Positions 1 to 8,846 are shown, numbered from the stretch's first letter. The stretch is DNA of 64,000 nucleotides from Antarcticimicrobium sp040365005 (GCF_040365005.1 NZ_BAABWV010000001.1:496001-560000), one strand, 5' to 3'. Numbers and translations are program-made. Notes: generated from the letters alone by a model not told the origin.

Positions 1-1104
1 CTGTTCATCGTGCCGAAATTCCTGGTGAACGAAGACGGCAGCCTCGGCGCGCGCAACGGCGTCTCGGTCGGCAAGATCGAGGAAAAGATGGGCATCCACG
101 GCAACTCCACCTGCGTGATGAACTATGACGGCGCGGTGGGCTACCTGCTGGGGCAGGAGCACAAGGGCATGCGCGCCATGTTCACCATGATGAACGAGGC
201 CCGCCTGGGCGTCGGCATGCAGGGCCTGGCCCAGGCCGAGGCCGCCTATCAGAACGCGGTGGAATACGCCAAGGACCGGCTGCAGGGCCGCGACGTGACC
301 GGCGTCAAGAACCCCGACGGGCCGGCCGACCCGCTGATCGTGCATCCCGACATCCGCCGCAGCCTGATGGATCAGAAAAGCTTTACCGAGGGCGCCCGTG
401 CCTTCATCCTCTGGGGCGCGACGCTGATCGACCAGGCCCATCGCGGCGGCGACGCGGCGGCCGACGGGCTGATCTCGCTGCTGACGCCGGTGATCAAGGG
501 CTTCCTGACCGACCAGGGCTATGACATGACGGTGCAGGCGCAACAGGTCTATGGCGGCCATGGCTACATCGAGGAATGGGGCATGTCGCAATACACCCGC
601 GATGCCCGCATCGCGATGATCTACGAGGGCGCCAACGGCGTTCAGGCGCTCGACCTGGTCGGCCGCAAGCTGGCGCAGGACGGCGGCAAGCACGTGATGG
701 CCTTCTTCGACCTGGTCAAGAGCTTCTGCAAGGAGAACGCCGGCACGGACGAGGCCTATGACCGCGATTTCATCGAGCCGCTGAAGGCCGCCTCCAAGGA
801 TCTGCAGGCGGCCGGGATGTACTTCATGCAGAACGGCATGAAGAACCCCAACAACGCGCTCTCCGGCTCTTATGACTTCATGCACATGTTCGGCCATGTC
901 TGCCTCGGGCTGATGTGGGCGCGCATGGCCAAGGCCGCCAATGCGGCGCTGGCCGGCGGCGCCTCGGACGCGGCGTTCTACCAGACCAAGGTGATGACCG
1001 GGCGATATTACATGGCGCGGCGCCTGCCCGCCACCGCCCTGCACCTGCGCCGTATCGAGAGCGGCGCGGACACGGTGATGGGGCTGGACGCGGCCGACTT
1101 CTGA
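1..1104 (+). CDS. Acyl-CoA dehydrogenase, C-terminal part (5' end outside window)
   Basis: The reading frame is open from base 1, so the N-terminal half of a long acyl-CoA dehydrogenase is missing. The visible part holds the flavin-binding helical region with YGGHGYIEEWGMSQY and the motif IYEGANGVQ, whose Glu is the usual catalytic base. It is followed by an extra alpha-helical domain of about 140 residues, as in the ~590-residue FadE/DmdC-type enzymes. These flavoenzymes introduce the alpha-beta double bond into acyl-CoA and pass electrons to ETF. The thiolase and hydratase/dehydrogenase downstream on the same strand fit a beta-oxidation block. A DmdC-like role (methylmercaptopropionyl-CoA) cannot be excluded from this fragment. 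Confidence 0.88.
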   Translation: MFIVPKFLVNEDGSLGARNGVSVGKIEEKMGIHGNSTCVMNYDGAVGYLLGQEHKGMRAMFTMMNEARLGVGMQGLAQAEAAYQNAVEYAKDRLQGRDVTGVKNPDGPADPLIVHPDIRRSLMDQKSFTEGARAFILWGATLIDQAHRGGDAAADGLISLLTPVIKGFLTDQGYDMTVQAQQVYGGHGYIEEWGMSQYTRDARIAMIYEGANGVQALDLVGRKLAQDGGKHVMAFFDLVKSFCKENAGTDEAYDRDFIEPLKAASKDLQAAGMYFMQNGMKNPNNALSGSYDFMHMFGHVCLGLMWARMAKAANAALAGGASDAAFYQTKVMTGRYYMARRLPATALHLRRIESGADTVMGLDAADF

Positions 1105-1161
1105 AGCCGACAAGGGCGCCGGGTCGATGGCCCGGCGCCGCAACCAAAGGGAGGATATCCG

Positions 1162-1374
1162 ATGGCAAAACGATTCCGACTGACCCGCCGCTTCCCGGTC
1201 GCGATGACCGAGGACGGATACCGGCGGCTGAAATCCTTTGCCGCCGAGGCCGGGCTCGACGAGGGCGAGGCGCTGTCCTTCCTGTTCGAGAACTTCGACG
1301 CCGTCACCGACGAAGAGCACCTGGCCCACCGGTTGCGCCAGTTCAATTCCGAGTTGGACGCGCGAAAACGGTGA
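1162..1374 (+). CDS. Small hypothetical protein (70 aa)
   Basis: A 70-residue basic and acidic soluble protein beginning MAKRFRLTRRFPVAMTEDGY, with a good ribosome binding site (GGGAGG) ahead of the ATG. There is no signal peptide or membrane segment. The first half, with R/K-rich start and a TEDGYRRLKSFAAEAG helix, faintly recalls the short ribbon-helix-helix or antitoxin-like proteins, but this is not strong enough to assign. It follows the acyl-CoA dehydrogenase by 57 bases on the same strand and could be co-transcribed. Function unknown. Confidence 0.6.
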   Translation: MAKRFRLTRRFPVAMTEDGYRRLKSFAAEAGLDEGEALSFLFENFDAVTDEEHLAHRLRQFNSELDARKR

Positions 1375-1443
1375 GGACGCGGTGACGGAGAGATGGGGGG
1401 AGCCATGATCACGAAGACCAGTGCGAAACGGTCGATCGGGGAC

Positions 1444-1476
1444 GCCTCCGGCGGGAGTATTTTCAAAGAGAAGAAG
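1444..1476 (+). repeat. Dispersed intergenic repeat, copy 1
   Basis: A GC-rich block (GCCTCCGGCG) followed by an AT-rich purine block (AAAGAGAAGAAG). It matches the reverse complement of 17512-17545 at 29 of 33 positions. Nothing suggests coding. Similar AT-rich motifs occur between genes in other Rhodobacteraceae, as far as I recall, but that was not checked. Confidence 0.65.
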
Positions 1477-1638
1477 CCGCGGTCATGTCCACCCCGCCAT
1501 CCGGCGCCGGCCGCGTCGGTCCGGGACCGGGCGGGACGGCGGGGCTTCTCCTCTTGCGGTCATCGGCTCTCCAGCCTGTACCGCGCCGCCAGCCTGCCCA
1601 CTGCGGCGTTAACGTCCCGTTACCGCCCCTGCCCCCTT

Positions 1639-1661
1639 GCTTCTTCTCTTTTCAAATACTC
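1639..1661 (-). repeat. Dispersed intergenic repeat, copy 2 (AT-rich part only)
   Basis: Read on the minus strand it gives GAGTATTTGAAAAGAGAAG, the AT-rich half of the repeat at 1444-1476, without the GC-rich CTCCGGCG block. The two copies form an inverted pair about 160 bases apart. Confidence 0.5.
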
Positions 1662-1703
1662 AATTCCGACAGTAGCCAATCGCGCCTGGGGAGGGCCTGA
1701 AAG

Positions 1704-2342
1704 ATGACCATCAAACTCTATTGCTTCGGAGAAAGCGGCAATTCCTACAAGGCTGCGCTGGCGCTGCAGCTTAGCGGGCTGGCGTGGGAGCCGGTCTATG
1801 TCGATTTCTTCAACGGCGAGACCCGCGCGCCGGAGTATCGCCAGACCGTCAACACCCTGGGCGAGGCGCCGGTGATGGTGGATGGCGACCTGAGGCTCAG
1901 CCAGTCGGGGGTGATCCAGCAATATGTCACCGACAAGACCGGCAAGTTCGGCGGCACGACCGAGGCCGAGCGCTACGAGGTTCTGCGCTGGGTTCTGTGG
2001 GACAATCACAAGCTCAGCTCGATGGCGGGGATGACCCGGTTCCTGATGAACTTCCTGCCCGAGGACAAGCGTCCGACCGAGGTGATCGGGTTCAACCAGG
2101 CCCGCCTCAAGGCCGCCTACCAGCTGCTGAACAGCCATCTTGAGGGCCGCGACTGGATCGTTGGCACGGGCGTGACCAACGCCGATCTGAGCTGTTGCGG
2201 CTATCTCTACTATCCCGAACCCTTCGGGTTCGATCGGGCCGAGTGGCCCCATATCGATGCCTGGCTGACCCGGCTTTCCGAGCAGCCCGGCTGGAAACAC
2301 CCGTATGATCTGATGCCCGGCAACCCGTCGGACCGCGCATAA
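1704..2342 (+). CDS. Glutathione S-transferase family protein
   Basis: A 212-residue protein of normal GST length. The N-terminal thioredoxin-like domain (about residues 1-80) has the expected start IKLYCFGESGNSYKAALAL, a cis-Pro region in GEAPVMVDGDLRLSQSGVI, and the Q/E-S-x-x-I glutathione-contact motif. The rest is the helical domain. It ends 10 bases before the thiolase, so the two are probably co-transcribed, which suggests a link with fatty-acid or CoA-thioester metabolism rather than general detoxification. Substrate unknown. Confidence 0.88.
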   Translation: MTIKLYCFGESGNSYKAALALQLSGLAWEPVYVDFFNGETRAPEYRQTVNTLGEAPVMVDGDLRLSQSGVIQQYVTDKTGKFGGTTEAERYEVLRWVLWDNHKLSSMAGMTRFLMNFLPEDKRPTEVIGFNQARLKAAYQLLNSHLEGRDWIVGTGVTNADLSCCGYLYYPEPFGFDRAEWPHIDAWLTRLSEQPGWKHPYDLMPGNPSDRA

Positions 2343-2352
2343 GGAGACGACC

Positions 2353-3564
2353 ATGACAGAAGCCTATATCTATGACGCGCTGCGCACCCCGCGCGGCAAG
2401 GGCCGCAAGAACGGCGCCCTGCACGAGGTGACCTCGCTGCGGCTGTCCGCGCTGACGCTGAACGCCCTTAAGGAGCGCAACAACCTTGACGGCCACGCGG
2501 TCGAGGACGTGATCTGGGGCAATGTCACCCAGGTGATGGAACAGGGCGGTTGCCTGGCGCGTTCCGCTGTTCTGGCCTCGGACCTCGATGAATCCATTCC
2601 CGGGCTGGCGATCAACCGGTTCTGTGCCAGCGGCATGGAGGCGGTGAACCTGGCCGCCAACCAGGTCAAGGGCGGTGCCGGCGAGGCCTATATCGCCGGG
2701 GGCGTGGAAATGATGGGCCGGGTCGCCATGGGCAGCGACGGCGCCGCCATCGCGGTGGACCCGACGCTGGCGATGGACAGCTATTTCGTGCCGCAGGGCA
2801 TCTCGGCCGATATCATCGCCACCGAGTACGGCTTCAGCCGCGAGGACGTCGATGCGCTGGCGGTGGAAAGCCAGCGCCGCGCCGAGATCGCCTGGAAAGA
2901 AGACCGCTTTGCCAAATCGGTGATCACGGTGCGCGACCAGAATGGCTTGGCGATCCTCGATCACGACGAGTACATGCGCCCCGAGACCAGCATGCAGACG
3001 CTGGGCGCGCTCACCCCGTCGTTCCAGATGATGGGCGAGCAGATGCCGGGCTTCGACAAGATCGCGCTGCTGAAATACCCGCACCTGGAAAAGATCAACC
3101 ACGTGCACCATGCGGGCAACAGCTCGGGCATCGTCGACGGTTCTGCCGCCGTGCTGATCGGCAACAAGGAATTCGGCGAGAAATACGGGCTCAAGCCCCG
3201 CGCCCGGATCAAGGCCACCGCCAAGATCGGTACCGATCCCACCATCATGCTGACCGGCCCGGTGCCGGTGACCGAGAAGATCCTCAAGGACAACGGCATG
3301 GAGATCGGCGACATCGACCTGTTCGAAGTCAACGAAGCCTTTGCCGCCGTGGTACTGCGCTTCATGCAGGCGTTTGACGTCGATGCCTCCAAGGTCAACG
3401 TCGGCGGCGGCGCCATCGCCTATGGCCACCCGCTGGGTGCCACCGGGGCGATGATCATCGGCACCGTACTGGACGAGCTGGAACGCCAGGACAAGCAGGT
3501 GGGTCTTGCCACCCTTTGCATCGCGTCGGGCATGGGCGCGGCCACCATCATCGAGCGCGTGTAA
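2353..3564 (+). CDS. fadA: Acetyl-CoA C-acyltransferase (thiolase)
   Basis: A 403-residue thiolase. It carries the nucleophilic Cys in NRFCASGMEAVNLAANQV, the conserved His in AIAYGHPLGATGA and the second Cys near the C-terminus in LCIASGMGAA. Thiolases cleave 3-ketoacyl-CoA with CoA to acetyl-CoA and a shortened acyl-CoA. The start is set by AAGGAG eight bases ahead of the ATG. It lies 24 bases before the hydratase/dehydrogenase, so the pair forms the classical beta-oxidation complex, here in thiolase-first order. A biosynthetic thiolase is less likely given the partner gene. Confidence 0.92.
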   Translation: MTEAYIYDALRTPRGKGRKNGALHEVTSLRLSALTLNALKERNNLDGHAVEDVIWGNVTQVMEQGGCLARSAVLASDLDESIPGLAINRFCASGMEAVNLAANQVKGGAGEAYIAGGVEMMGRVAMGSDGAAIAVDPTLAMDSYFVPQGISADIIATEYGFSREDVDALAVESQRRAEIAWKEDRFAKSVITVRDQNGLAILDHDEYMRPETSMQTLGALTPSFQMMGEQMPGFDKIALLKYPHLEKINHVHHAGNSSGIVDGSAAVLIGNKEFGEKYGLKPRARIKATAKIGTDPTIMLTGPVPVTEKILKDNGMEIGDIDLFEVNEAFAAVVLRFMQAFDVDASKVNVGGGAIAYGHPLGATGAMIIGTVLDELERQDKQVGLATLCIASGMGAATIIERV

Positions 3565-3588
3565 GCGACGGAACGGGAGACTGGAACT

Positions 3589-5793
3589 ATGGCTGAATTT
3601 ACCCTGACCAAGGACGCCGAGGGCGTCGCCACCATCACCTGGGACGTGCCGGGCAAGTCGATGAACGTCATGTCCTTCGACGGGCTGGCCGAGTTGGAGG
3701 CCTGCATCGACGACGCGCTGGCCGATGGCGCCGTCAAGGGCATCGTCGTCACCTCGGGCAAGGAAGGCTCCTTTGCCGGCGGCATGGACCTCAACCTGCT
3801 GGCCAAGATGAAGGAAGACGCCGGCGACGATCCCGCGCGCGGGCTGTTCGACGGCATCATGCAGATGCACGCCCTGCTGCGGAAGATCGAGCTTGCGGGC
3901 ATGGACCCCAAGACCAAGAAGGGTGGCAAGCCGATCGCCGCCGCCCTGCCCGGCACCGCCGCCGGGATCGGGCTGGAGCTGCCGCTGGCGACCCACCGCA
4001 TCTTTGTCGCCGACAACCCCAAGGCGCGGATCGGCCTGCCGGAGATCATGGTCGGCATCTTCCCCGGCGCCGGTGGCACCACACGCCTTGTTCGCAAGCT
4101 GGGCGCGATGGGCGCCTCGCCCTTCCTGCTGGAGGGCAAGATGGTGGAGCCGGCCAAGGCCAAATCCGCCGGGCTGATCGACGAGGTGGTCGCCGATCCG
4201 CTGGCCGCCGCGAAGGACTGGGTGCTGACCGCCAAGGATGCCGATATCGTCAAGCCATGGGATGCCAAGGGCTACAAGATGCCCGGCGGCGCGCCCTATC
4301 ACCCGGCGGGCTTCATGACCTTTGTCGGCGCCAACGCCATGGTCAACGGCAAGACCAAGGGGGCATTCCCCGCGCCCAAGGCGCTGTTGTCGGCGGTTTA
4401 TGAGGGCGCGCTGGTCGATTTCGACACCGCCCTTCGCATCGAGGCGCGCTGGTTCACCCACGTGCTGATGAACCCGTCATCGGGCGCGATGATCCGGTCG
4501 CTGTTCCTGAACAAGGAGGCGCTGGAAAAAGGCGCGGTGCGGCCCAAGGACATTCCCGATCAGCGGGTCAAGAAGCTGGGCGTGCTCGGTGCCGGCATGA
4601 TGGGCGCGGGCATCGCGCTGGTCTCGGCGCAGGCGGGCATGGAGGTCGTGCTGATCGACCGTGACCAGGCGGCGGCCGACAAGGGCAAATCCTATACCGA
4701 GGCCTATCTCGACAAGGGGATGAAGCGCGGCAAGGTGACGGCCGAGAAGAAAGAGGCGATGCTGGCCCGCATCACCGCCACCCCCGACCTTGATCACCTC
4801 AAGGGCTGTGACCTGATCATCGAGGCGGTGTTCGAGGATCCCAAGGTCAAGGCCGAAATGACGCAAAAGGTCGAGGCGATCATCCCCGAGGATTGCATCT
4901 TTGCCTCCAACACCTCGACCCTGCCGATCACCGAACTGGCCAAGGCCAGCAAGCGGCCCGAGCAGTTCATCGGCATCCACTTCTTCTCGCCGGTCGAGAA
5001 AATGCTGCTGGTCGAGATCATCAAGGGCAAGGAAACCGGGGACCGGGCGGTGGCCAAGGCGCTGGATTACGTGCGCCAGATCCGCAAGACGCCCATCGTG
5101 GTGAACGACGCACGGTTCTTCTACTGCAACCGCTGCATCATTCCCTACATGAACGAGGCGATGCGGATGGTGACCGAGGGCGTTGCGATGCCGCTGATCG
5201 ACCATGCGGCGCAGCAGCTCGGCTTCCCCGTCGGGCCGATCCAGCTGACCGACGAGACCTCGGTCGACCTGGGTGCCAAGATCGCCCGCGCCACCAAGGC
5301 GGCGATGGGCGATGCCTATCCCGACAGCCCGTCCGACGACCTGATCTTCTGGCTGGAAGAGCTGGGGCGCCTGGGCCGCAAGTCCAAGGCCGGCTTCTTC
5401 GACTATGACGAGAAGGGCAAGCGGTTGGGCTACTGGAAGGGCATGGCGGACAAGTACCCGCTGGCCGGGGACCAGCCCGACCTGATCGAGGTGCAGGAGC
5501 GGCTGATGTTCGCACAAGTGCTGGAGGCGGTCCGCGCGCTGGAGGAAGGCGTGCTGATGGATATCCGCGAGGGCGACGTGGGCGCGATCCTAGCCTGGGG
5601 CTTTGCCCCGTGGTCGGGCGGCCCGCTGAGCTGGCTCGACATCATCGGCACCCCCTATGCCGCCGAGCGCTGCGACCAGTTGGCAGAGAAGTACGGCGAG
5701 CGTTTTGCCTGCCCGCCGCTGCTGCGCGAAATGGCGGACAAGGGCCAAACCTTCTATGGCCGCTTCAACCCGGAGGCCAAGGCGGCCGCCTGA
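3589..5793 (+). CDS. fadB: Bifunctional enoyl-CoA hydratase / 3-hydroxyacyl-CoA dehydrogenase
   Basis: A 734-residue fatty acid oxidation alpha-subunit type protein. The N-terminal crotonase domain (about 1-200) has both catalytic Glu regions, GIGLELPLATH and IGLPEIMVGIFPGAGGT. The NAD-binding domain starts near residue 328 with LGVLGAGMMGAGIALVSAQA, followed by the 3-hydroxyacyl-CoA dehydrogenase C-terminal domains with the catalytic-His region IGIHFFSPVEKM. It hydrates trans-2-enoyl-CoA and oxidises the L-3-hydroxyacyl-CoA. It is last in the beta-oxidation block and is followed by an intrinsic terminator. FadJ would be an equally fair name. Confidence 0.92.
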   Translation: MAEFTLTKDAEGVATITWDVPGKSMNVMSFDGLAELEACIDDALADGAVKGIVVTSGKEGSFAGGMDLNLLAKMKEDAGDDPARGLFDGIMQMHALLRKIELAGMDPKTKKGGKPIAAALPGTAAGIGLELPLATHRIFVADNPKARIGLPEIMVGIFPGAGGTTRLVRKLGAMGASPFLLEGKMVEPAKAKSAGLIDEVVADPLAAAKDWVLTAKDADIVKPWDAKGYKMPGGAPYHPAGFMTFVGANAMVNGKTKGAFPAPKALLSAVYEGALVDFDTALRIEARWFTHVLMNPSSGAMIRSLFLNKEALEKGAVRPKDIPDQRVKKLGVLGAGMMGAGIALVSAQAGMEVVLIDRDQAAADKGKSYTEAYLDKGMKRGKVTAEKKEAMLARITATPDLDHLKGCDLIIEAVFEDPKVKAEMTQKVEAIIPEDCIFASNTSTLPITELAKASKRPEQFIGIHFFSPVEKMLLVEIIKGKETGDRAVAKALDYVRQIRKTPIVVNDARFFYCNRCIIPYMNEAMRMVTEGVAMPLIDHAAQQLGFPVGPIQLTDETSVDLGAKIARATKAAMGDAYPDSPSDDLIFWLEELGRLGRKSKAGFFDYDEKGKRLGYWKGMADKYPLAGDQPDLIEVQERLMFAQVLEAVRALEEGVLMDIREGDVGAILAWGFAPWSGGPLSWLDIIGTPYAAERCDQLAEKYGERFACPPLLREMADKGQTFYGRFNPEAKAAA

Positions 5794-5818
5794 TCGGCGA
5801 CCCCGGTGTGACAGCCAG

Positions 5819-5847
5819 GCCCGGCGCGCTTGCGTGCCGGGCTTTTT
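5819..5847 (+). terminator. Intrinsic terminator after fadB
   Basis: A 10-bp GC stem (GCCCGGCGCG / CGTGCCGGGC, one G-T wobble) with loop CTTG, directly followed by TTTTT. It starts 26 bases after the fadB stop. Confidence 0.88.
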
Positions 5848-5942
5848 CGTGCCCGCTTCCGGCGTTTTGAAACCGGATGTTAACCCCTCCTCCGCCACAG
5901 TTTTGCCACATTCGCGCGTGGACCAGGACGAAAGGCGGCCCC

Positions 5943-7334
5943 TTGCACGGAACCATTCTGATCATCGACGCCGACGCCACCCGGCGCATGATGCTGGAGC
6001 TTCAGCTGGGCGCGGCATGGTACCGGGTGGTACAGGCCACGCGGCTGTCCGATGCCCTTGCGCTGGCGCCACGGCTCCGGCCCGACCTGATCGTCGTGGC
6101 GATGATGCTGCCCGATGGCGATGCACCGGCGCTTCGGGCGCGGTTTGACGGTGATCCGGCGCTGGCGCGGGTTCCGATGATCGCGCTGACCGCGCCCAAC
6201 GACCGCGCCGCACGATTGCACGCGCTGGCGGCGGGGATCGACGATGCGCTGTCCGTTCCGGTCGACGATCGGCTGTTGCAGGCCCGGATTCGCAGCCTGC
6301 TGCGCGCCGGCTTCAGCGGCGAGGGGCTGGGCCTGTCCGGCAGTGCGCCGGACCTCGCCGGCCTGGCCGAGCGAAGGGCCCGGTTCGCCCCGCGTCCGAC
6401 CGGAACAAAAGTGGCGGTTCTGACCGACCGGGTGAAAACCGCGCAGGACTGGCGCCGGGCGCTGAGCCCGCATCTGCCCCATGCGCTCTCCTGTCACCGG
6501 ATCGACGTGCCGCAACCCGCCCTTGTTCCCCGTCCCGACGCGGTGGTGATCGAGCTGGACACGGCGACGGACGCGCATGCGGCGCTGCATCTGCTGGCGG
6601 GGCTGCGCGCCGGCGGCGCGACCCGAGACACGGCGGTGATCGCGGTCCCCCCGGCCGGTGCGGATCACCTGGCCGCCGAGGCGCTGGACCGGGGCGCGCA
6701 TGACGTGGCGCCGCGGGGCTTTGACGCAGCTGAACTGGCGCTGCGGCTCAAGGCGCAACTGCGCCGCAAGGCCGAGGCCGACCGGCTGCGGACCACCGTT
6801 CAGGATGGGCTGCGCGCCGCGCTACGCGATCCGCTGACCGGCCTGTACAACCGCCGCCACGCGCTGCCGCATCTGAACACGGCCCTGCTCCACGCGGGGC
6901 AGGCCGATGAAACGGTGGCGGTGCTGCTGGTGGATCTCGACGATTTCAAGCGGATCAATGACCGCCACGGCCACCCGGTGGGCGACGCGGTCCTGACCGA
7001 GGCGGCGCGGCGGTTGCGCCGTGCGCTGCGCGGCCCCGACATGATCGCGCGCCACGGGGGCGACGAGTTCCTGATCGTGATGCCCCGCACCGGTCAGCAG
7101 GAGGCCGGCCACGCCGCGGCACGGATGTGCCAGGCGCTGGGAGAGGTGCCGATCGATGCCGCCGCCCCGGCGCCACCGCTACGGGTCACCGCCAGCATCG
7201 GCCTGGCCTTCGGCCCAACGCACGGGGACTCGACCGATCCGGCGGCAGCGGTGATCGGCCAGGCCGATCGGGCGCTCTACGCCGCCAAGACCCAAGGCCG
7301 CAACCGGGTGTCCATCGCCCCGGAGCACGCCTGA
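5943..7334 (+). CDS. pleD: PleD-like diguanylate cyclase (REC-REC-GGDEF) with degenerate receivers
   Basis: With a TTG start at 5943 the protein is 463 residues and begins MHGTILIIDADATRR, close in length and layout to PleD. An upstream ATG at 5877 would add a 22-residue tail unlike the family. Two receiver-like domains (about 1-120 and 155-275) precede a GGDEF domain with an intact GGDEF at 372-376 and an inhibitory RxxD site (RGPD, 363-366). It should make c-di-GMP from two GTP. The phospho-acceptor position of the first receiver is Ala53, not Asp (VVAMMLP), and the conserved Lys is Val. The second receiver has Glu204 there. Control by phosphorylation is therefore doubtful. Confidence 0.88.
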   Translation: MHGTILIIDADATRRMMLELQLGAAWYRVVQATRLSDALALAPRLRPDLIVVAMMLPDGDAPALRARFDGDPALARVPMIALTAPNDRAARLHALAAGIDDALSVPVDDRLLQARIRSLLRAGFSGEGLGLSGSAPDLAGLAERRARFAPRPTGTKVAVLTDRVKTAQDWRRALSPHLPHALSCHRIDVPQPALVPRPDAVVIELDTATDAHAALHLLAGLRAGGATRDTAVIAVPPAGADHLAAEALDRGAHDVAPRGFDAAELALRLKAQLRRKAEADRLRTTVQDGLRAALRDPLTGLYNRRHALPHLNTALLHAGQADETVAVLLVDLDDFKRINDRHGHPVGDAVLTEAARRLRRALRGPDMIARHGGDEFLIVMPRTGQQEAGHAAARMCQALGEVPIDAAAPAPPLRVTASIGLAFGPTHGDSTDPAAAVIGQADRALYAAKTQGRNRVSIAPEHA

Positions 7335-7349
7335 CCGGCGCCCGCCGGC

Positions 7350-7829
7350 CTAGCGTTTGCGGTCGTGCTCATGGCGCGCCATTTCCTCGGCCAGCCGGTC
7401 GGCATAGGCGGCGCGCGCGCTGTCGCTCATCTTCGACACGCGGGTCAGCCATGCGGCGCGCAGCGCCTGCTCCAACGCGTCGCGTTGCTGCGATTGCGCG
7501 GTGAGGAACCCCTCGACCCGGGCCGGATCAAACGGCACGGCCCGCAGCGCCGCGTCCAGTTCGGCGATCTCCGCGCGCCGCCGTTCGGCGCGCACGGGCC
7601 GCGTGCCCAGTCGGGCGTCGCGCAGCGCGCGGCGATCCTCGCGCGGGAGTTCACGATACAGCACCGCGCCCAGCGGCAACGGTGGCCCCGCCCGCTCCGG
7701 GCCACCAAAGCGGATCGCCGCGCCCAGCCCCAGCCCGACCACCGCCAGGTTCAGCGCCAGTGATGCCCCCAGCACGATCCGCAGCCAAGGCCGCACGCGC
7801 GGCGATTTACGATCGGTCACATCGGTCAT
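7350..7829 (-). CDS. Periplasmic heavy-metal-sensor-like membrane-anchored protein
   Basis: A 159-residue protein with one N-terminal membrane anchor (WLRIVLGASLALNLAVVGLG) and a helical, Arg/Glu-rich outer domain with the LxRELPREDRRALRDAR pattern of the metal-resistance/CnrR-ZraP-like (CpxP-LTXXQ-type) family. The ATG at 7829 is preferred because GGAGG lies nine bases upstream, while the in-frame ATG at 7838 abuts it. It starts one base after the stop of the preceding gene. It is last in an ECF sigma operon and probably takes part in envelope or metal stress sensing. Confidence 0.72.
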   Translation of the reverse strand: MTDVTDRKSPRVRPWLRIVLGASLALNLAVVGLGLGAAIRFGGPERAGPPLPLGAVLYRELPREDRRALRDARLGTRPVRAERRRAEIAELDAALRAVPFDPARVEGFLTAQSQQRDALEQALRAAWLTRVSKMSDSARAAYADRLAEEMARHEHDRKR

Positions 7830-7830
7830 C

Positions 7831-8205
7831 TCACCCATCCTCCGGCATTAGCGACGACAGCGAATAACTGTCCAGAAGGTCCACGGAACTGCTCTGCTCG
7901 GCCACCACCATCCCGACCGGGTCGGGCAGGAAATCGGGCGGCGCGATGCCAAGCCAGACCCCCGCGGCACAGGCCGTCGCCAGCCCGCCCATTGCCGGCC
8001 ATCCGCCCAGCAGCGCCAGGAATTGCTGCCAAAGGCCCGCCCCATCGGCGCGGGCCTCGCGCCCGACCTCTTGCCAGGTGGCCTGAACCCGGTCCGCATC
8101 GGCAAGCATCCGCGCCGCCAACCCGGCGGGCAAGTCCGCATCCACACGGCGGGCGGCCGCGAAATGGGCCTCGAGAATGCTGTTTTCGGTGTCGTTCTCA
8201 ACCAT
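7831..8205 (-). CDS. Hypothetical protein in ECF operon, putative anti-sigma-type membrane protein
   Basis: A 124-residue protein whose start overlaps the stop of the sigma factor gene by eight bases. The N-terminal 60 residues are soluble and helical (ILEAHFAAARRVDADLPAGL, then a DADRVQATWQEV stretch). A moderately hydrophobic segment follows (GGLATACAAGVWLGIA). The arrangement of a soluble N-terminus plus one membrane span directly after an ECF sigma gene is what an anti-sigma factor would look like, but there is no ZAS HxxxCxxC motif. The role is inferred from position only. Confidence 0.6.
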   Translation of the reverse strand: MVENDTENSILEAHFAAARRVDADLPAGLAARMLADADRVQATWQEVGREARADGAGLWQQFLALLGGWPAMGGLATACAAGVWLGIAPPDFLPDPVGMVVAEQSSSVDLLDSYSLSSLMPEDG

Positions 8206-8842
8206 CGCTATACCCCAGTTCCTCTTTCCGCCCCGCCAGGGCCGCGGCCAGTGACCGCTTGCCCCGGGCGGTCAGGCTCTCGACCGCCTCCACGCTGATC
8301 TCCATGATCCCCGCGATCTCGGGGTTGGAGAGTTCCTCGATATGACGCAGGACCACCGCCTGCCGCTGCCGCTCGGGCAGGGTCATCAGCGCCGCCTGCA
8401 AGGCATCCGCCCGCGCCCCGTCCTGCATCCGCTCCGGCGCGCTTTGGCCCGGATCGGGCGGGTCGGCCACCGCGTCGAGCGGTACCGCCCCGGCGCGCTG
8501 TCCGCGCCGCTTGCGATCAAGGCAGAGGTTCATCACCACCCGGTACAGCCAGGTCGAGACCTGCGCCTCTCCGGGGCGCCACTCCGGCGCCATGCGCCAG
8601 AGCCGCAACATCGCCTCCTGCGCGGCATCCTCGGCCTCGGCCCGGTTGCCCAGCACGCGCAGGGCAACCGAAAAGGCCTTGGGGCCAAGACGCGCGGTCA
8701 GAACCCGCGCCGCCCGCTCGTCGCCATTGGCGAACAGCGTGACCAACGCATCGTCGGACAGCTCGGCGTCCTCGTCCCCGGGCGGCGCGGCATGACTGCC
8801 GCGCGCGCCCCTGGGTCCGGATATGATCCCGGCCCGGGTCAC
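8198..8842 (-). CDS. RNA polymerase ECF sigma factor
   Basis: A sigma-70 family ECF protein. Region 2 is seen in the stretch AEAEDAAQEAMLRLWRMAP and STWLYRVVMNLCLDRKRR. Region 4 is seen in ALMTLPERQRQAVVLRHIEE and the helix-turn-helix SNPEIAGIMEISVEAVES. The frame stays open far upstream into the EF-hand gene, so the start is inferred. A GTG at 8842, four bases after the EF-hand gene's stop, gives 214 residues, the normal size, and implies translational coupling. It should direct transcription of an envelope/metal stress regulon, probably including its own operon. Confidence 0.85.
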   Translation of the reverse strand: MTRAGIISGPRGARGSHAAPPGDEDAELSDDALVTLFANGDERAARVLTARLGPKAFSVALRVLGNRAEAEDAAQEAMLRLWRMAPEWRPGEAQVSTWLYRVVMNLCLDRKRRGQRAGAVPLDAVADPPDPGQSAPERMQDGARADALQAALMTLPERQRQAVVLRHIEELSNPEIAGIMEISVEAVESLTARGKRSLAAALAGRKEELGYSDG

Positions 8843-8846
8843 AGGA

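Larger units (their letters stand above)
1375..1703. other. Gene-free 329-base spacer bounded by two inverted repeat copies
   Basis: No convincing coding frame lies here. The spacer carries two copies of a short dispersed repeat in opposite orientation (1444-1476 and 1639-1661). The GST start is preceded by a GGGAGG-type site. A promoter for the GST gene is likely in the AT-richer last 70 bases but no good hexamer pair stands out. Confidence 0.5.

Noticed and set aside
2107..4461. Long antisense open frame opposite the GST, thiolase and hydratase/dehydrogenase genes
   Set aside because: High-GC codon bias leaves the opposite strand open; composition is His/Arg/Gly-rich with no family motif and the forward genes are certain.
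7335..7348. CCGGCG / CGCCGG stem between the cyclase and metal-sensor genes
   Set aside because: Palindrome with a two-base loop and no U-tract; chance in GC-rich DNA is likely.
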